Assembly: GCA_029204225.1 (NCBI GenBank)
Contig: CM055112.1
Span: 27,673,063-27,737,062 of the forward strand
DNA length: 64,000 bases
Origin: Diphasiastrum complanatum
Taxonomy: Eukaryota; Streptophyta; Lycopodiopsida; Lycopodiales; Lycopodiaceae
Direction: 5' to 3'
The position numbers and the translations under genes were made by a program. The notes under the pieces are model-generated. The model worked only from the letters and a program-made list of their open reading frames with translations. It made no database searches and was not told where the DNA came from. Each line of letters starts with the position of its first letter. The first letter of the stretch is position 1. This document shows positions 46,129 to 62,766 of this stretch, piece by piece.

Positions 46129-46588
46129 CTACAGACTGTATTAATGGTTGTAAGACCCCAAACTCATACTAGAGGCACAAAGGACCACTATAAATAGCTA
46201 ACCTAGTGCTAAGTTTGGAGGCTATTCTACATTTGTCATTTTTGAACTCTATGTGTTCTTGGAGCTTCTCTTTGAGAGCTTTCATGTGTCTAAAATCACA
46301 TGAGAGCTTTGATCATGCTCTAGATTCAAACCAAATGTATGGAATGATCAATAATGATAAAGAATGCTATCTTACTTTGTACATGTCTAATTCGCTGAAG
46401 ATTTTCTAATTTTATCTATTTTCTTGATTTCTTGTTTTGCCATGCTAATTTGATTCTTAAGAATGGATTAGATGTTTGAATGCTATAGCACATGATAAAG
46501 GCAACTTCGTTCTCAAGAGTTTGATTTTTTTTTTTTTTTTTTTTTGGGGGGGGGGGGTTGTTTCACCCTCAAAGGCCGTTTTGTCAGG
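46129..46588. other. unassigned, with T and G homopolymers
   Basis: No gene. A long T-run followed by a G-run of about 12 lies at about 46525-46558. Confidence 0.4.
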
Positions 46589-47447
46589 GAATTGTTAAAA
46601 TTCACATGTGTGGGAATGCCCTAAAGTGTGAATATGATCTCCTAAGCAAAGCTTTTGCACTTTAGATCAACACTAGATTGAAATCCAAGATCTATGTCAA
46701 AATCTAAGGCAAAGAAGCAAAGATAGATGCATAGATTGATAACCAAAAGTGTTTCACACGTTGACTAGAAATCTTTATGACACCCCAAAAGTCAACATTA
46801 TAAACTAATTTTAACTATTTTACACATGTGGGAACATGCTCCACACGTGTGAAATGTACTTACAAACATAAAGTCATAAAATAACCAAACCAAAAGTGTC
46901 CACACAGGTCTAGGTGCCATACCTAACCCTCTTCAAAAGCTTATAACTTTTGATTGGCTCAACCAAATGGATTGAAACAATTTGCTACAAAAACTAGACA
47001 GATCTAGCTCTCAAACAAGCTATCTAACACCAAATTTGGATCTAACTTGGAAGAGAACCACCCAAATGAATTTGGTTGTCCTTCACACGTGTCTGAGCAC
47101 TAAATTCCGTATAGTACTAGATCTGGTCCAATCCATATGATAATGAACCCTCTTGATCCAAAAATCACTAAGATAGCATGGGAGATGCAATCAACACTCT
47201 CTAGATCTTGATTTTCATGAAATTTTCGAATTTATGGATGATAGATGCATCAATAGCTTAGGTAGGCTCTGATACCATGTGAAAATTCACACATGCGAAT
47301 GCCCTAAAGTGTGAATATGATCTCCTAAGCAAAGCTTTTGCACTTTTGATCAACACTAGATTGAAATCCAAGATCTATGTCAAAATCTAAGGCAAAGAGG
47401 CAAAGATAGATGCATAGATTGATAACCAAAAGTGTTTCACACGTGGG
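46589..47447 (-). mobile_element. TRIM-like element remnant
   Basis: A 160-bp direct repeat (46599-46762 and 47282-47447) is nearly identical and starts with AAATTCACA. Next to the right copy, the reverse complement of TGGTATCAGAGCC (GGCTCTGATACCA) ends at about 47276, as expected for the PBS of a minus-strand element with a 5' LTR to the right. Internal part about 500 bp, no coding. CACACGTG occurs three times. Confidence 0.5.
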
Positions 47448-49148
47448 AAAAGTACATCATGAAAAAACTCAAACAAATGAAGCTCCTCTCCTAGGGTAGA
47501 GAGAGAATAGAGTAAATTGCCCTCGGGTAGAGAGAGAAGGAAATACAAGCAAAATTGATTGATGTCACAACTGACTCAAAAACTCACATTAGATTATGAT
47601 AGAAAATCAAAGTACATATAGAACTTGTGGAGATCCATGCTTCAATCCTATGGGACCCCTCAATCCTAGCCTCTCTAATCCTATTGGATGTGTGATGCAA
47701 CATCCCTCACTTTGATTGGACCCTTACAGCACATCTCCCTCTTATGATGGACCCTTTGACTTTTGCCACCACATAGGGTGCATCACTCATCAAACCTAAA
47801 CTTAACATGGGTAAGCAACCTAACTAGATCGAGTTTGTCATCTTTGACTTTTGGTCAAATCAACACAAAACAAGTGCACTTGCATTCACATTAGTTTACT
47901 GGAACCTGCTTTAAACCCACCCGATATGTTCTCGACATATATCAAACATCTTGAAGCTACATTGTTGACATCTTGGACCTTGCAAGTTCATATCAGTATA
48001 CTAGGGCTCTTGTTAAGGAGTGCACTGCATGCACTCCATGTAAGGGAGTGCATGTGTGCAATCCTCACCACCCCTCTCCTAGCTTAAATTTTTGTCTTTT
48101 TTCATGTGCAGATGCGCTCACTCCCCTACATGGTGCAAGCAGTGCATTTCTTAAGTAGGCTTATATACTAGAACCTGTTCATAGTATGTGAGCAAGCACA
48201 TGCTCCATTTTAGTCTACATTAAAAGGAAAAAAAGAAAGAAAGGTAGAAAGTCCCCCCAAATGCAAGGATAATAGACACACATGTTACCGTTGGTTAGCC
48301 CTAGTAAATGGTAACCGTTTGAACGTAGAAGCAAAATTCAAATCTGTTTCTCTATTCTCCCTCTTTCTTCACTCCCACCCCTATAGCTCACCATGCTTCG
48401 ATCTCGATCGATCCATTGGATCTCTGGCTAGATTTCCCAGACCCTTCGATCTGACATATGTCCTCGCAGATTGAGCAAGTGCTGACGATGAGGAGGGTGT
48501 TTTGCTGTTGGCAATTATGAGCTCTTGTCATTGCTTGTTTTGGAAATCTATCTGTCCAATGTCTGGTTTTTTGGATGCTGCATTTAGACAGTAATGCATG
48601 CTGCCAAGCTGATCAGCAAGCTAATGGCTCAATTTTAGTATGTCCTGGTTTGTGATTAGGATTCTAGTTTCAGCAAAGAAGCTGCACTGACATCGAAAAG
48701 CCTTGTTCTTCTTTGTCTCTGGTTTTCTATACAGGTTGCCCAGTCCTCATCCCTCAAAAAATATGCAGAACGTTTCCATAAATGCATGCAAATTTTGTCA
48801 AGAACAAGCAATTTTGCAGATATTGATGTTAACTGTTGATAGAGCATTGAACTGTGCTGATGCTGATAGGAAGCTAGACATATTGTTGCTTGGTTGGGGT
48901 CCTTATGAACTGGGTGTTACGCTGAGCTCTTGGTAATGCCAGTGGCCACACGCCCCAAAAGAGGTACCACTCCAGAGCTGCAGCACCTCCACCGCATAGA
49001 ACGAAACATCCAAGGGAGGTGCACCAGCGAGAAACAAGTCCACCTGGATTTCTGAAAGCTTCAGAGGCACAATATTGCATCGATTCTTTCCAGGCATGTG
49101 AGCTTTGTTAGTGAAAAGCAGCAGCTGGACAGGAATGGTGATAGAACA
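47448..49148. other. intergenic and probable 5' untranslated region of the kinesin gene
   Basis: No coding gene. 48340-48500 is pyrimidine-rich and gene-proximal. A plausible 5' UTR intron runs from CTTG|GTAATG at 48935 to TTTCCAG at about 49093, which would place an untranslated exon to the left. A GGAGTGCACTGCATGCACTCC near-palindrome lies at about 48017-48037. Confidence 0.4.
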
Positions 49149-53422
<4,274 letters not shown>

Positions 53423-54060
53423 GCATGTAAAAGAGTGGGTTATTTGGGCTGTACTTGCAATGATCAGGATAGATCGTGCTACACCCAGTAGAACAAAGTC
53501 AGGGCACAGCTTTTTCTAGAAATCAAAAGCCCAAAAGGGGGGCTATATTCAGTGAATTGAATTTGAATTTCATTGGAATTCTGAGCAGCAGTGTACATAA
53601 AAAAATCATTAAGCTTTCCTTTCGATTAAAAGATTTGGATATTGTCAAGGTGATCAACAATTATTCCTTTTAAAGAACATTGTGTGTATGTTTGCCACAA
53701 TGTGAGTCCTTGGACTATTTTATTTCTGATGAGAGGCATTATGTTGACACAAGTACATAAAAGCTTGCATTGTTTGGAAAAAAAAAGTTCGAAGCAAAAG
53801 TTTAACTTTCCAAGAACAAATCATTTGTAGATGCAGCTCCAGAATTTGAACAATAGCTGTGTATAAATTTCATCCATATCAGGACCTTACAAAAATACTT
53901 ATAAAATAATGCTTGGATATTCTCTCTTTAAGAGTGCTTTCTGAATCATCATGGTAAGTGAGATATTCTATTGTTCTGGTTTAGGATAGGTGGTGACGAC
54001 TAGTGATTTTTCCTCCCATAAGATCTACTCCATCGGACTTAAGTCATATCTAATCACTAC
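53423..54060. other. intergenic, kinesin downstream
   Basis: No gene. 53690-53730 (GTATGTTTGCCACAATGTG) resembles 54958-54985. AT-rich. Confidence 0.35.
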
Positions 54061-54147
54061 AACCCAACGGGGTTGGCTCAGTTGGTTGGCTTGGCATCCA
54101 AAGTTTCTTTGGTCCCAGGTTCGAGCCTTCCCTTGGAAACCAAGAAG
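54061..54147 (+). mobile_element. 87-bp tRNA-derived SINE-like insertion with target duplication
   Basis: Flanked by identical 16-bp CATATCTAATCACTAC at 54045-54060 and 54148-54163. Inside are an RNA polymerase III A-box-like TGGCTCAGTTGG (54074-54085) and a B box GGTTCGAGCC (54118-54127), 32 bp apart as in tRNA genes. No poly(A) tail; it is too diverged in the acceptor stem to call a tRNA gene. Confidence 0.65.
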
Positions 54148-54151
54148 CATA

Positions 54152-54240
54152 TCTAATCACTACATGTTCCGTATATTTTGGTATGCACATTTCAATTAAT
54201 CACTACCTGTTCCGTATATTTTGGTGTGCCCATTTCATTT
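54152..54240 (+). repeat. 43-bp tandem duplication after the SINE
   Basis: TAATCACTAC(A/C)TGTTCCGTATATTTTGGT occurs twice in a row (from about 54154 and 54197). Confidence 0.75.
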
Positions 54241-54999
54241 CATACATTTTGTTGATAAATTGTTTGGTTCTAAATTCTAATATATGGTAAGTGGAAGTTA
54301 ATAATTTTTCATAGACTCGAAGTCATAACTAGTCATGCATGTTGACTTACAAAAACCAACACCATTTTCTGACTTACAAAAAACCAACACCATTTTCTTT
54401 TGTACGGAAGTTTTTGTTCGACAAAGATGATTAAAGGACTTTAAAGTCAAAGTTTTCTAGTATGATAGGATACTCAAATAAATAATCTATGAAAACATCT
54501 AAAAGTGTATGAATTGTTATGCATGAATATTTTATAATATAGGGGAGGGGAAGAAAACCAAGGAACTTTTAAACATTCGGATATCATAAATCTATGATAT
54601 TATTCATAGCTAAGATAAGTTGATTGCAAATCTTAAGCTGCTGTATAGCTAATCCCAAAATTTAGACTATATGTGTGGGACCTCAAGGCCAAGGGCATAA
54701 AGCCCCTACTTAGTGGCACACTCAAAGGGATTTTTCTTGCCCAGACCTTTAGAGCCTGGGGTTGCTCCAACGAATGCCTAAGGTGTTTTATGAATATAAT
54801 ATTTATCGACAAAGCTAGCATCTATACGAGATGACAAGAATCTTGATTTGTAGGATAGGCAACGTTCAAAAAATGTAATCTCCATGAAAGTTTTCTAAGC
54901 TTCTTTTGGGTAAATAATCTGGACATTGTCATTTTCTTAATTGAAAGTGCATGGAGTGTATATGTTTGCCATAATGTAGGTCCTTGGGATGATGTAATC
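54241..54999. other. intergenic
   Basis: No gene. 54650-54790 is less AT-rich (CTCAAGGCCAAGGGC, CAGACCTTTAGAGCCTGG) and may be an old repeat; not identified. Confidence 0.3.
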
Positions 55000-55920
55000 A
55001 TTGAAATTGTACATAATACCAAACACAACAAATCAAGCAATCAAAGCATCTAAAAGCAAAAGGCACAATCATAAAAAGTAGGGTAAAGTTGCCCTTGTCC
55101 TATTTCATGAAATAAAACCCAAAAGGTACATATCAAGAACATAAGAGTTATTATGCCAAGAACTTAGCAAAATGGCAGGTTTCTTAGCTTTTGCCACCTA
55201 GGCTTTCACATGAAATGGATAGCGTTACCGGTGACGACAGTTACTCTATACAAACCTTCTCTCGCTATTCAATTTCATGGCACTATAGTCATTTGTGTTT
55301 TCAATCCCTATTAAACCTCTTAAGAAAACAAAACAAGATTTCATTCGTCATAATATCAACTGCCCTTCTGATTGTAAGACAAAATTTGACTGTCTGCAAC
55401 TCCTCTTGAACTAGGCCTCAAACAAAAACATATTGGATACTGACATGCTTATCCTTTTATGGAATTCGAAATTTTTACTCAGGAGCAAACACCCTTGATT
55501 ATTGATGAACAAGATGATGGTTTGCTCAATAGCAAAATCCTTCATGAGGCACTTTATCCATAGGTACTCTTTACTGACATGGCACAAACCCATGTATTTT
55601 GCTTCAGTCGACGAAAGTGCTACAGAATGTTGTTTGCAACAGCTCCAACTAGGCGATCCTGCTACTAAGAAATATAGTCAAAAGTGGTTTTTCTATCATC
55701 TAAATCACCTCTCCAGTCTTTGTTGGAAATTAAGCCCACAGTTTCCTCCTTGGTGAATGACTACTTTCTATTTCATGATTCTTCTTGCATTTTATTGATC
55801 ATTGATCTAGAGTTAGGTGAAACCAACTTTGGTTCTACGTCTGCTCATCTGATACCTGCAGGAATCACAAACTTAGACAACCAATTTATTTGAAGAACGT
55901 TTACAACGGGCTTCCGGCTG
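55000..55920 (-). pseudogene. copia-E-like RNase H remnant
   Basis: 55100-55320 resembles 28310-28560. The minus frame 55411-55593 gives LWIKCLMKDFAIEQTIILFINNQGCLLLSKNFEFHKR, a degraded copia RNase H (CDNQGAI-, NP.FH-RSKHI-type region). Short, broken. Confidence 0.6.
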
Positions 55921-57074
55921 ATCTCCAGGAAAGGGTAACCAATCTTGTCATAGTTTCAAAGTTCAGATGTCAAGTTTAATAACTTGAAATCATTGAAGAC
56001 TTGGCCATCTTCAACGACTTCCACAAAATTTGCAATTAGAACAAGTCTGCAGAAATACATTACTTTTTCAACAGCAACAGCTTCGGCTTTTTCGCATTTC
56101 CCCGAAATGCGACACTTTCATAGTTCAAAAGCTTAACTATTTTAAACACACCTTCGGCTCTTTGCAAAAAATGCAAAGAGAGAGATAATTCCCGAAGGTC
56201 ATCTACTTTCATGCGTTAAGCTGTTTTAAAGACATCACCGTCTTTTTAGGGCACCTTCGGCTTCTTGCGAAAAATGCGAAGAGAAAAATCCCGAAGGTCA
56301 TCTCAAATAAACGAGGAACGTTCCAGCGACGTCCTCATCCTCGTCAACGATGCTAAATTATTGACCATATATACTGTGTACAGTTGTTATTAAAGCCATA
56401 TACTTCCAAGTACAATGGCTTTCCTAATCAGGTGACAAGCATTCAATGTAATTAATACACGGATGAAGTCTATAACTAGATCATCCAAGCACAGCTTAAG
56501 GGTTGCTCCATCCATGAGACACATTATTTGAGCATCCCAATTACGCCATCATTTTTTTGGTTGTAATTGCTATTTTGTATTGTGCTTCAGTGTAATATAG
56601 CAGCAGCTTGCTTTTATCTATGTACAACGTAGATGAAAGCCTGTTGTGATTGAATGCATTTTCATTGTTGTTTGATCGCTTGTTACTCACTCTGATCAGA
56701 ACACGGACGTCAATGACTCCTCAGTTTCTGATCAGACGATGGCTGTCTTTGACGCCTGAGAAACTCACGTTATCATACTGCTCTTCTGTTTATTTCAAAA
56801 TATACTTCACGTTGAATCTGATTTCAGTAGTACCACATACAAATCATCTCTAATCTCTTCGGTGGACTGTACTCTTGTTTCTAAGTATGAATTAATTTTT
56901 AAGATCATGTTGGGCAATTAGGACACTTGAAGCTGCAATTACATTTAGCATATGCTATCTATTCAACTGTTTTTGCATTTAGCAGTTGATTAGAGAGCTA
57001 TTCCGAAATATTCATGCTCTCTTCTCCATTCACGTTCTTCTATCTCCCTTGCCCCATCAGATTGGTATCAGAGC
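55921..57074 (+). repeat. copia-F LTR region and PBS
   Basis: The 3' part ends CCCCATCA before TGGTATCAGAGC at 57063-57074. Contains repeated CCTTCGGCT..TTGC(G/A)AAAAATGC(G/A)A and CCCGAAGGTCATCT blocks (56080-56310) similar in style to the copia-D LTR. The left boundary is not defined. Confidence 0.6.
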
Positions 57075-57126
57075 ATAGCTCAAATAAACCGAGAGATTAA
57101 GTTTGTTTTATTTGCATACTGTTATC

Positions 57127-57705
57127 ATGTCTCATATAGGTAGCTCTTCATCTTCATCACTCAGTGAAGCTAGAGTCATTGACAAGCTCAATGGTTCTAA
57201 CTTCCACATTTGGAAGTTAAAACTTAGAATGATGTTGATAGATAGAGATTTTTGGGATGTAGTTGAAGGTGCAGACCTGAAACCAGAAGATGGTGATCAA
57301 GCAAAGGCCTGGATGATCAAAGATCAGAAGGCCCTAGCATGTATCACACTCAATCTGGCCGACTCCCAAATATCTCAAGTCTTTATGAGACTCACGATGT
57401 GACCACGAAATTACATCTTAGAAGGAAGTTATTTACTCTTAGCATGTCTGATTCTACTGCCATCACTTCTCACATCAACAGCTTCAAGTCCCTGTTAGAT
57501 TAGTTATCAGCTGTCGGATGTTCTATTCAAGATGATGATGCCGTTATGACCTTGCTTTCTTCTCTTCCAAAGTCCTATGAGCACTTTGTGGTGATGATCT
57601 CTACACAACCCGACCTCACTCTTCAAAAGGTGATCGGTCATGTTCTTCAAGAAGAAATGTGGAGAAAGACCAGCAGCCTATATGGTTCAAAGAACACCAT
57701 TGGAT
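57127..57705 (+). pseudogene. copia-F gag fragment
   Basis: ATG at 57127 opens MSHIGSSSSSSLSEARVIDK, then LNGSNFHIWKLKLRMMLIDR, LKPEDGDQAKAWMIKDQKA, ending at a TGA after a frame change at about 57388. The following frames give SDSTAITSHINSFKSLLD-stop-LSAVG and SSLPKSYEHFVVMIS. UBN2-type copia gag with C-terminal parts missing. The downstream element is lost; copia-B begins at 57931. Confidence 0.8.
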
Positions 57706-57826
57706 GAAGTTAGATCAATTGAATACTTGTTTACAAACTATTTTGAAATTTAACCAGTTCTCAGGAAGGAAGTCGTGAATGATGTTCCACCATGACTGAA
57801 CACGTCCTTAGAAATCTGATGAGGCA

Positions 57827-57930
57827 AAAAAAACCATACTACTGTCACCAATACATCCACTATAGTAGAAAAAAACCATACTACTGTCACCAATACATCC
57901 ACTGATGAGACAAAGAAAACCATACTAGCA
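57827..57930. repeat. 42-bp tandem repeat
   Basis: ACCATACTACTGTCACCAAT recurs at 57833 and 57875, with a partial third unit at about 57919. Confidence 0.75.
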
Positions 57931-59700
57931 GTTTGAGATGTATTCTCCACTCCTGATCTGCTTCACCTTGCTTCTTGTGCATCTTTCTACCCAGTTCACA
58001 TATTCTGTGAACATGTCGAGTGCATCTGATTTGTTGTGTATGAAGTAGACTTTGGCAAACTTCTTGTAGTCATCAATGAAGGTGATATAATATTTCAACC
58101 CTCCTACTGAGATCACATCAAAAGGTCCATAGATGTCCAAATGTACCAGCTCCAGAATCTTTGTAAAAGGAGTTTGGGACATCTTCCCTTTCATGCACAC
58201 ATCACAGGTCGTCGAATTTGTGGCATTCATGATGTTGACTCCTATGATAGCTCCATGTTGGTTTGTTTGATACAATGCCATTGAGTTCATGTGGCATAGA
58301 ACATCTGCAGATTCGTGAGCTTGGTGGGCTTGATCTGTCGGTAGGCATACTGTCAAATGATACAGGTTGCCTTTTTGTCTACCTTGAGTGACAAGTGTGT
58401 CGGTGCTGGCATCAATGACATTGCATGTTTCATCCAAAAACGTCACACGCGTCTCAGCGTCTGCTATTCTTGAGACTGATTGCAAGTCTTGCTGCAGTGT
58501 AGGTACAAAGAGAACATCTTCTACTCATCTGTCTTTGCCGTTTGTGTTGAGCCACAGTGAACCAATACCATTCACTTGATATTTTGATCCGTCTCCAAGA
58601 ACTATAAATCTTGATGGATCTACACTCTGAACGTCATACAATATCTGTCTTGATGTAACGAAGTGTCATGTAGCTCCTGAATCAAAGATTATCTCTTGTG
58701 TGACAGATGTCGATGCTGCACAGATAGGCTGTCAAATTTCTGTTGTTCGAATTTTTTTAGCCCATCTTTGAGCTTTCTGACTCTTCCACGGAGGATGAAC
58801 TGTTGTTGTTCTCCTGTTTGCTTTGAGGTTGCTTGTTCCTCGGATTTCGGTAGTAGTCCATGGCTGCATGACCCTTCTTGTGGCAATGGATACACTCGAT
58901 CTTCAAATTTAGCCAACACAAATCGACAATATGTCCTTCGTGTTAGCATCATAAGCATACTTTCTTGTCGACATTTTGCTTTATCGGCTTTCTTTTGTTC
59001 TTCCATTTGCCTTTGCTGGCTCCCTCTGGTTGCTGGAGCCTTTGATCTGACTCCCTCTTAGGCTTGAACTACTTCTTTGGCTTCTCTTTGTTGTTGTAGC
59101 TTGGTCAAAAGCGTCCTTGTGATCAAGGTGCTAACGAGCTTCGACTTCTTCTCGAATCTCGATCACTGTGTCATAGCTGGATCCTTTGCTAGAAACATTC
59201 AGGTTGTTTGGAAAGATCTTGGTAAAGCTCGTAAAAGGTAAGTGAGCTACTTCTCTGCTGATACTACACTCTCCGTTCCGACGTTGTGTAATGAAAGGAA
59301 TAGATCCTTCATCTTTCTAATAAAGGAGATGAGGTCCCTGCCATCCCATCGCAGATTTGTCTGCTGATCTTCGAGAAGCATAATCTAGCTGCACGACTTC
59401 GTCTAAAATCTCGTAAGCAATGTATCCCACATCTCTCTTGTATTAGAGAGTGTCGCGAGGTCAAGCGTTAGGCTATCTTCGATGGATGATGACAACAAGG
59501 CTACTGCCTTGTTGTTCTTTTCTCTCCATTCTTGTAGCTCTTTGTTGGTGGTTGTAGGCATCTCTTCGGTGCCATCTACCCAGGGAAATAGCCCTTCTCC
59601 CTTTAGTATGAGAGAGGTCTTCACCTTCCATGCTAGGAAGTTGGACCCTGATGAGTCGAGAATTGTACAGATCTCGACTGCATGCTGCTTATTGATGCCA
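57931..59700 (-). pseudogene. copia-B copy: gag, protease, start of integrase
   Basis: Reading leftward: gag NFLAWKVKTSLILKGEGLFP-like start near 59640, TEEMPTTTNKELQEWREK (59403-59624), gag tail and knuckles (broken, 58689-59006), protease and pre-integrase, then a 186-codon open part 57925-58485 (SVSRIADAETRV, VLCHMNSMALYQ, CDVCMKGKMSQTPF, HLDIYGPF, YYITFIDDYKKF). It lacks about 16 residues before LCHMN compared with the other copies. The integrase stops at a GEYIS stretch near 57930. RT absent. Dead copy. Confidence 0.85.
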
Positions 59701-59808
59701 TTGCTTGTGAACTATTCTTCAGTCTATTTTTTGGTTTCTTGTTCTGAATGCTTGTCTTTGGATCTGATAACTCTTAAGCTATATCAGCTCTCGGATATCA
59801 GCCTAAGG

Positions 59809-60341
59809 CTCTGATACCACTGATGATCTATGTTTCGATATACAAAACGTCAAATGCTCTGATACCACTTTTGATAAATGAAGGCCGGATGGGAGTTCGA
59901 TTCTGTTTGTTGGTCAACTGCCTACTATCACAGATCTACAACCCTCCAGAACGTGGATAGACATTGTTGACCTATGTTGTAATTTGTTTTAGCATTCAAC
60001 AAGATGAAACCAGTGTGCGGAATGAGTAGTAAACAGCTGATTACAAACAGATAACAATAGGAAATCAAAGCATTCAAGATAAGAAAATCGTCTACATAAC
60101 ATCTACTGAATTATCAGTGAATTTCTTAAGCGTTGCTGTGACAAACCCACACAGCGCGTCGACGTGAGAGAATTTGTGTCTCTCACGAATCATAAACTAT
60201 CTCGCTTACTAATGGACTTCTTGGACATCTATATGATGTTCAACTAATCCTCTCGTTTTCAATTTGTTTATATAGTGAAGGAGGATAAAGGTTTAAGCTA
60301 AACTGAGATTACAAGAATTGCTGATTAGGCACGTCCTAATG
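59809..60341 (-). repeat. copia-B LTR with duplicated PBS
   Basis: Reverse complement of the PBS (CTCTGATACCAC) at 59857-59868 and again at 59809-59820 (48-bp spacing). The LTR extends to about 60341 (TCCTAATG, complement of the family start). Same family as 45069-45688 and 61884-62650, but shorter. Confidence 0.75.
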
Positions 60342-60720
60342 GTGTCTAGATTTTTCGTGGAGGATGACGTCCTCTTTGTACTTTCCTAATTTCCTTTGTA
60401 CTTTGAAGCGTGAAGATCCATCGCCTTTCGGTCTTCGTGTCTTCTTCGTCTTTCGTCCTCGCCATTGAGCTTTTCTGGGTCCATGAACATTTCTTCTTCG
60501 TGTTCGGGTATCCTCCAGTCAACGAGCCTTTGACCATTGTCTTCGGGTCGTCAGTCCTCGAAGCTTTGGTGTTCGCATGTGGAAAGCTCCCTTGCATTTC
60601 TGCGGACTTGAGCTCTAAAGCTAGCAAAGCTTTGTGGCTCGAAACAAACTGTTTGTTCAGCATTAGCATAGTGACTTTCTTGATATGTATCTGTTTTGTT
60701 TTATTTAATGAATTATAGAG
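60342..60720 (-). pseudogene. copia-B 3' internal end
   Basis: The minus frame contains LNKQFVSSHKALLALELKS, matching the RNase H tail (SVTKALLALNSQ) at 45811-45900. The rest of the 107-codon frame is the region between RNase H and LTR. It lies upstream of the LTR in element orientation. Confidence 0.65.
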
Positions 60721-61590
60721 GACGAGGGCATAAATACCCTATCTTTTAAACATATGCTTATGTTGGACAACAGAACTTATAAAAAAAGCATTAGCAAATT
60801 ACGTGAATTTAGTAGGAAAAAAAAAAAGACAAGACAATCGCAATGGTAGTAGCTAGAGTGAAGCAAGGCATGAAGTGTTACAAGATAATAGTGAACAAGA
60901 GAAAAGGCATCATTTTTTTATTGCGAGTCATGAGCTTGGAATCTACAAGATTAGGAGTCATTTACCAAAATGACTCTTGGTATCTAGACTTAGGGGCAAT
61001 AGCGCGCTGTTTTCATTGCCTACAGAGAACTGTCACTTTAAAAAAAAACTTGTGGTTCTAACTACCACAATTCTGAAGGCACCTAGAATGGGATATGTGT
61101 GCATCATATTGTCTAAAGGCAATTTTGCAAGAAATTCTGTATGCACTAGGATTAGCAAAGAATCTAATCTCTATCAATAAAATGACTGCGATTGGAATTA
61201 ATGTGAATTTCTCAAGAAGAAGATGTGAACTGCATAAAGGCGAGGAATTATTGACAATCAGACTGAAAACAGGAGAAGACTTGTTCAAGATTAGAGGGGA
61301 AGTGATGAGATTGCACCATGACTTCTCTGTTGTAGTAGAAAGCAAGAAGAATAGCTTTTGGCACAAAAGGCTTGGTCACCTAGGGGTTGAAGCACCTGAA
61401 AAGATGTGGAGAGGAGAGATGGTGTTGAGCTTCCATTACAATGGAAATAATGATTCATATACTTGCGAAGGATGCACTGTTGGGAGGCAACATCGTGAGC
61501 TACAAGTAGAGGTGAGGAAGTCCTCCAAATCCAAGGTAGAGCCTCCAAATGTCCTCCAAGCAATCTGCAAGCTCCAAGATGCTCCCCAAC
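60721..61590 (+). pseudogene. copia-G fragment: protease to integrase finger
   Basis: Seen: WYLDLGAIARCF (DSG of the protease is DLG), then 61095-61595 with VGLAKNLISINKM-like pre-integrase, CELHKGEELLT, FWHKRLGHLGVEA and CEGCTVGRQHR (the HHCC finger). The sequence leaves the family at about 61520 and joins a copia-B 3' end. A copia lineage distinct from A-F by these motifs. Dead fragment. Confidence 0.7.
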
Positions 61591-61883
61591 TCTGAAGAAA
61601 CAAAATGTTTCTGTACATGTTACCGAAGCTCTGCTAGCTCTCGACTCCCAATCTGACAAAAAGACATGAAAACGAAATGTTCGCGAACAACACGAACAAC
61701 AGAAGAAGGTCAAACAATGCAAAAGGAAAATGTTCTGGACACAACAGGAAAAGGTCAAACAACACGAAATGACACAAAACTCTTCGCGACACGAAATCCT
61801 TTGCGCTCCAAAGGACCAGGAAGCCCAAACAAGTACCATGAAGTATAAATCCCTGATATGATATGGTGACGTTAGCAGGAGAG
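61591..61883 (+). pseudogene. copia-B 3' internal end (second instance)
   Basis: Reads LKKQNVSVHVTEALLALDSQ, the RNase H tail of copia-B, then A-rich sequence with a GACACGAAA theme down to the LTR start at 61884. Confidence 0.75.
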
Positions 61884-62666
61884 TGTTAGGACGTGCCTAA
61901 TTCGCCACTCTTGTAATCCATGATTAGTTATAGATTGTTTAATCTATTTGATCATGAATGTTACTCTGATTCTACAATTGCTAGATGTATCAAAATATAC
62001 ACAAACATAGATAGAAAAAATACAGAACTAAATAAAAGTCCGCCAGTGACCGAGACAATTTTGTAAGCAGCATCCACAGATATTCAAGAAGTCCGCTAGT
62101 AAGCGAGACACTGCTCATGGGAGAACACCGCTTTCTCTCCCGCCAATGCGTTGTGTGGTTTGTCACACAGTTCTTGAAACCAAGAGGATCAAAAGATGAT
62201 CTTGTAGTTGTTATGCACATATCACTCTAAATTTTGTCTGATCTCGATTGAATTATTGTCTGTTGTTATTCGCGTATCTCATTCACTTGTTTTATCTATT
62301 CCGCACATTGGTTCAATCTTGTTGAATGGAATTAATCTATAACGTAGGTCAGTAGTGTCTGTCTACATTCTGGAGGATTGTAGGAATGACGTAGCAGGTA
62401 GTGACCACCAATCATATCCGAACTCCATCCGAATTGATTTCATTCACGATTGTTCCGCTTCGCGTTTCGTTTTTCGCACATTGGTTCAATCTTGTTGAAT
62501 GCTGAATTAATTTATAACGTAGGTCAGCAGTGTCTATCTACATTCTGGAGGATTGTAGGAATAATATAGCAGGCAATGACCAACAATCATATTCAAACTC
62601 CATCCGAATTGATTTCATTCGCGATTGTTTCGCTTCCCAATTATTTCGCATCAGTGGTATCAGAGT
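61884..62666 (+). repeat. copia-B LTR with internal 173-bp duplication, and PBS
   Basis: Starts TGTTAGGACGTGCC, ends TTTCGCA at 62650; PBS TGGTATCAGAGT at 62655-62666. Units 62302-62474 and 62475-62647 are tandem copies, each beginning CGCACATTGGTTCAATC. Confidence 0.85.
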
Positions 62667-62766
62667 CTGCCATAGTCTGACATAGCGACAAAGCTATCAG
62701 ATCTAGGAGGCAAAACATTCAGAACAAGAAACCAGAAAGAACAGCTGAAGAACATGATCTACAACA

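Noticed and set aside
46525-46558. Poly-T followed by poly-G as a retroposon tail or regulatory G-tract.
   Set aside because: No element body, boxes or duplication next to it; homopolymer slippage or assembly noise is enough.
54061-54147. A functional tRNA gene.
   Set aside because: A and B boxes are present, but the acceptor stem does not pair and no proper anticodon arm can be drawn; the flanking duplication indicates retroposition.
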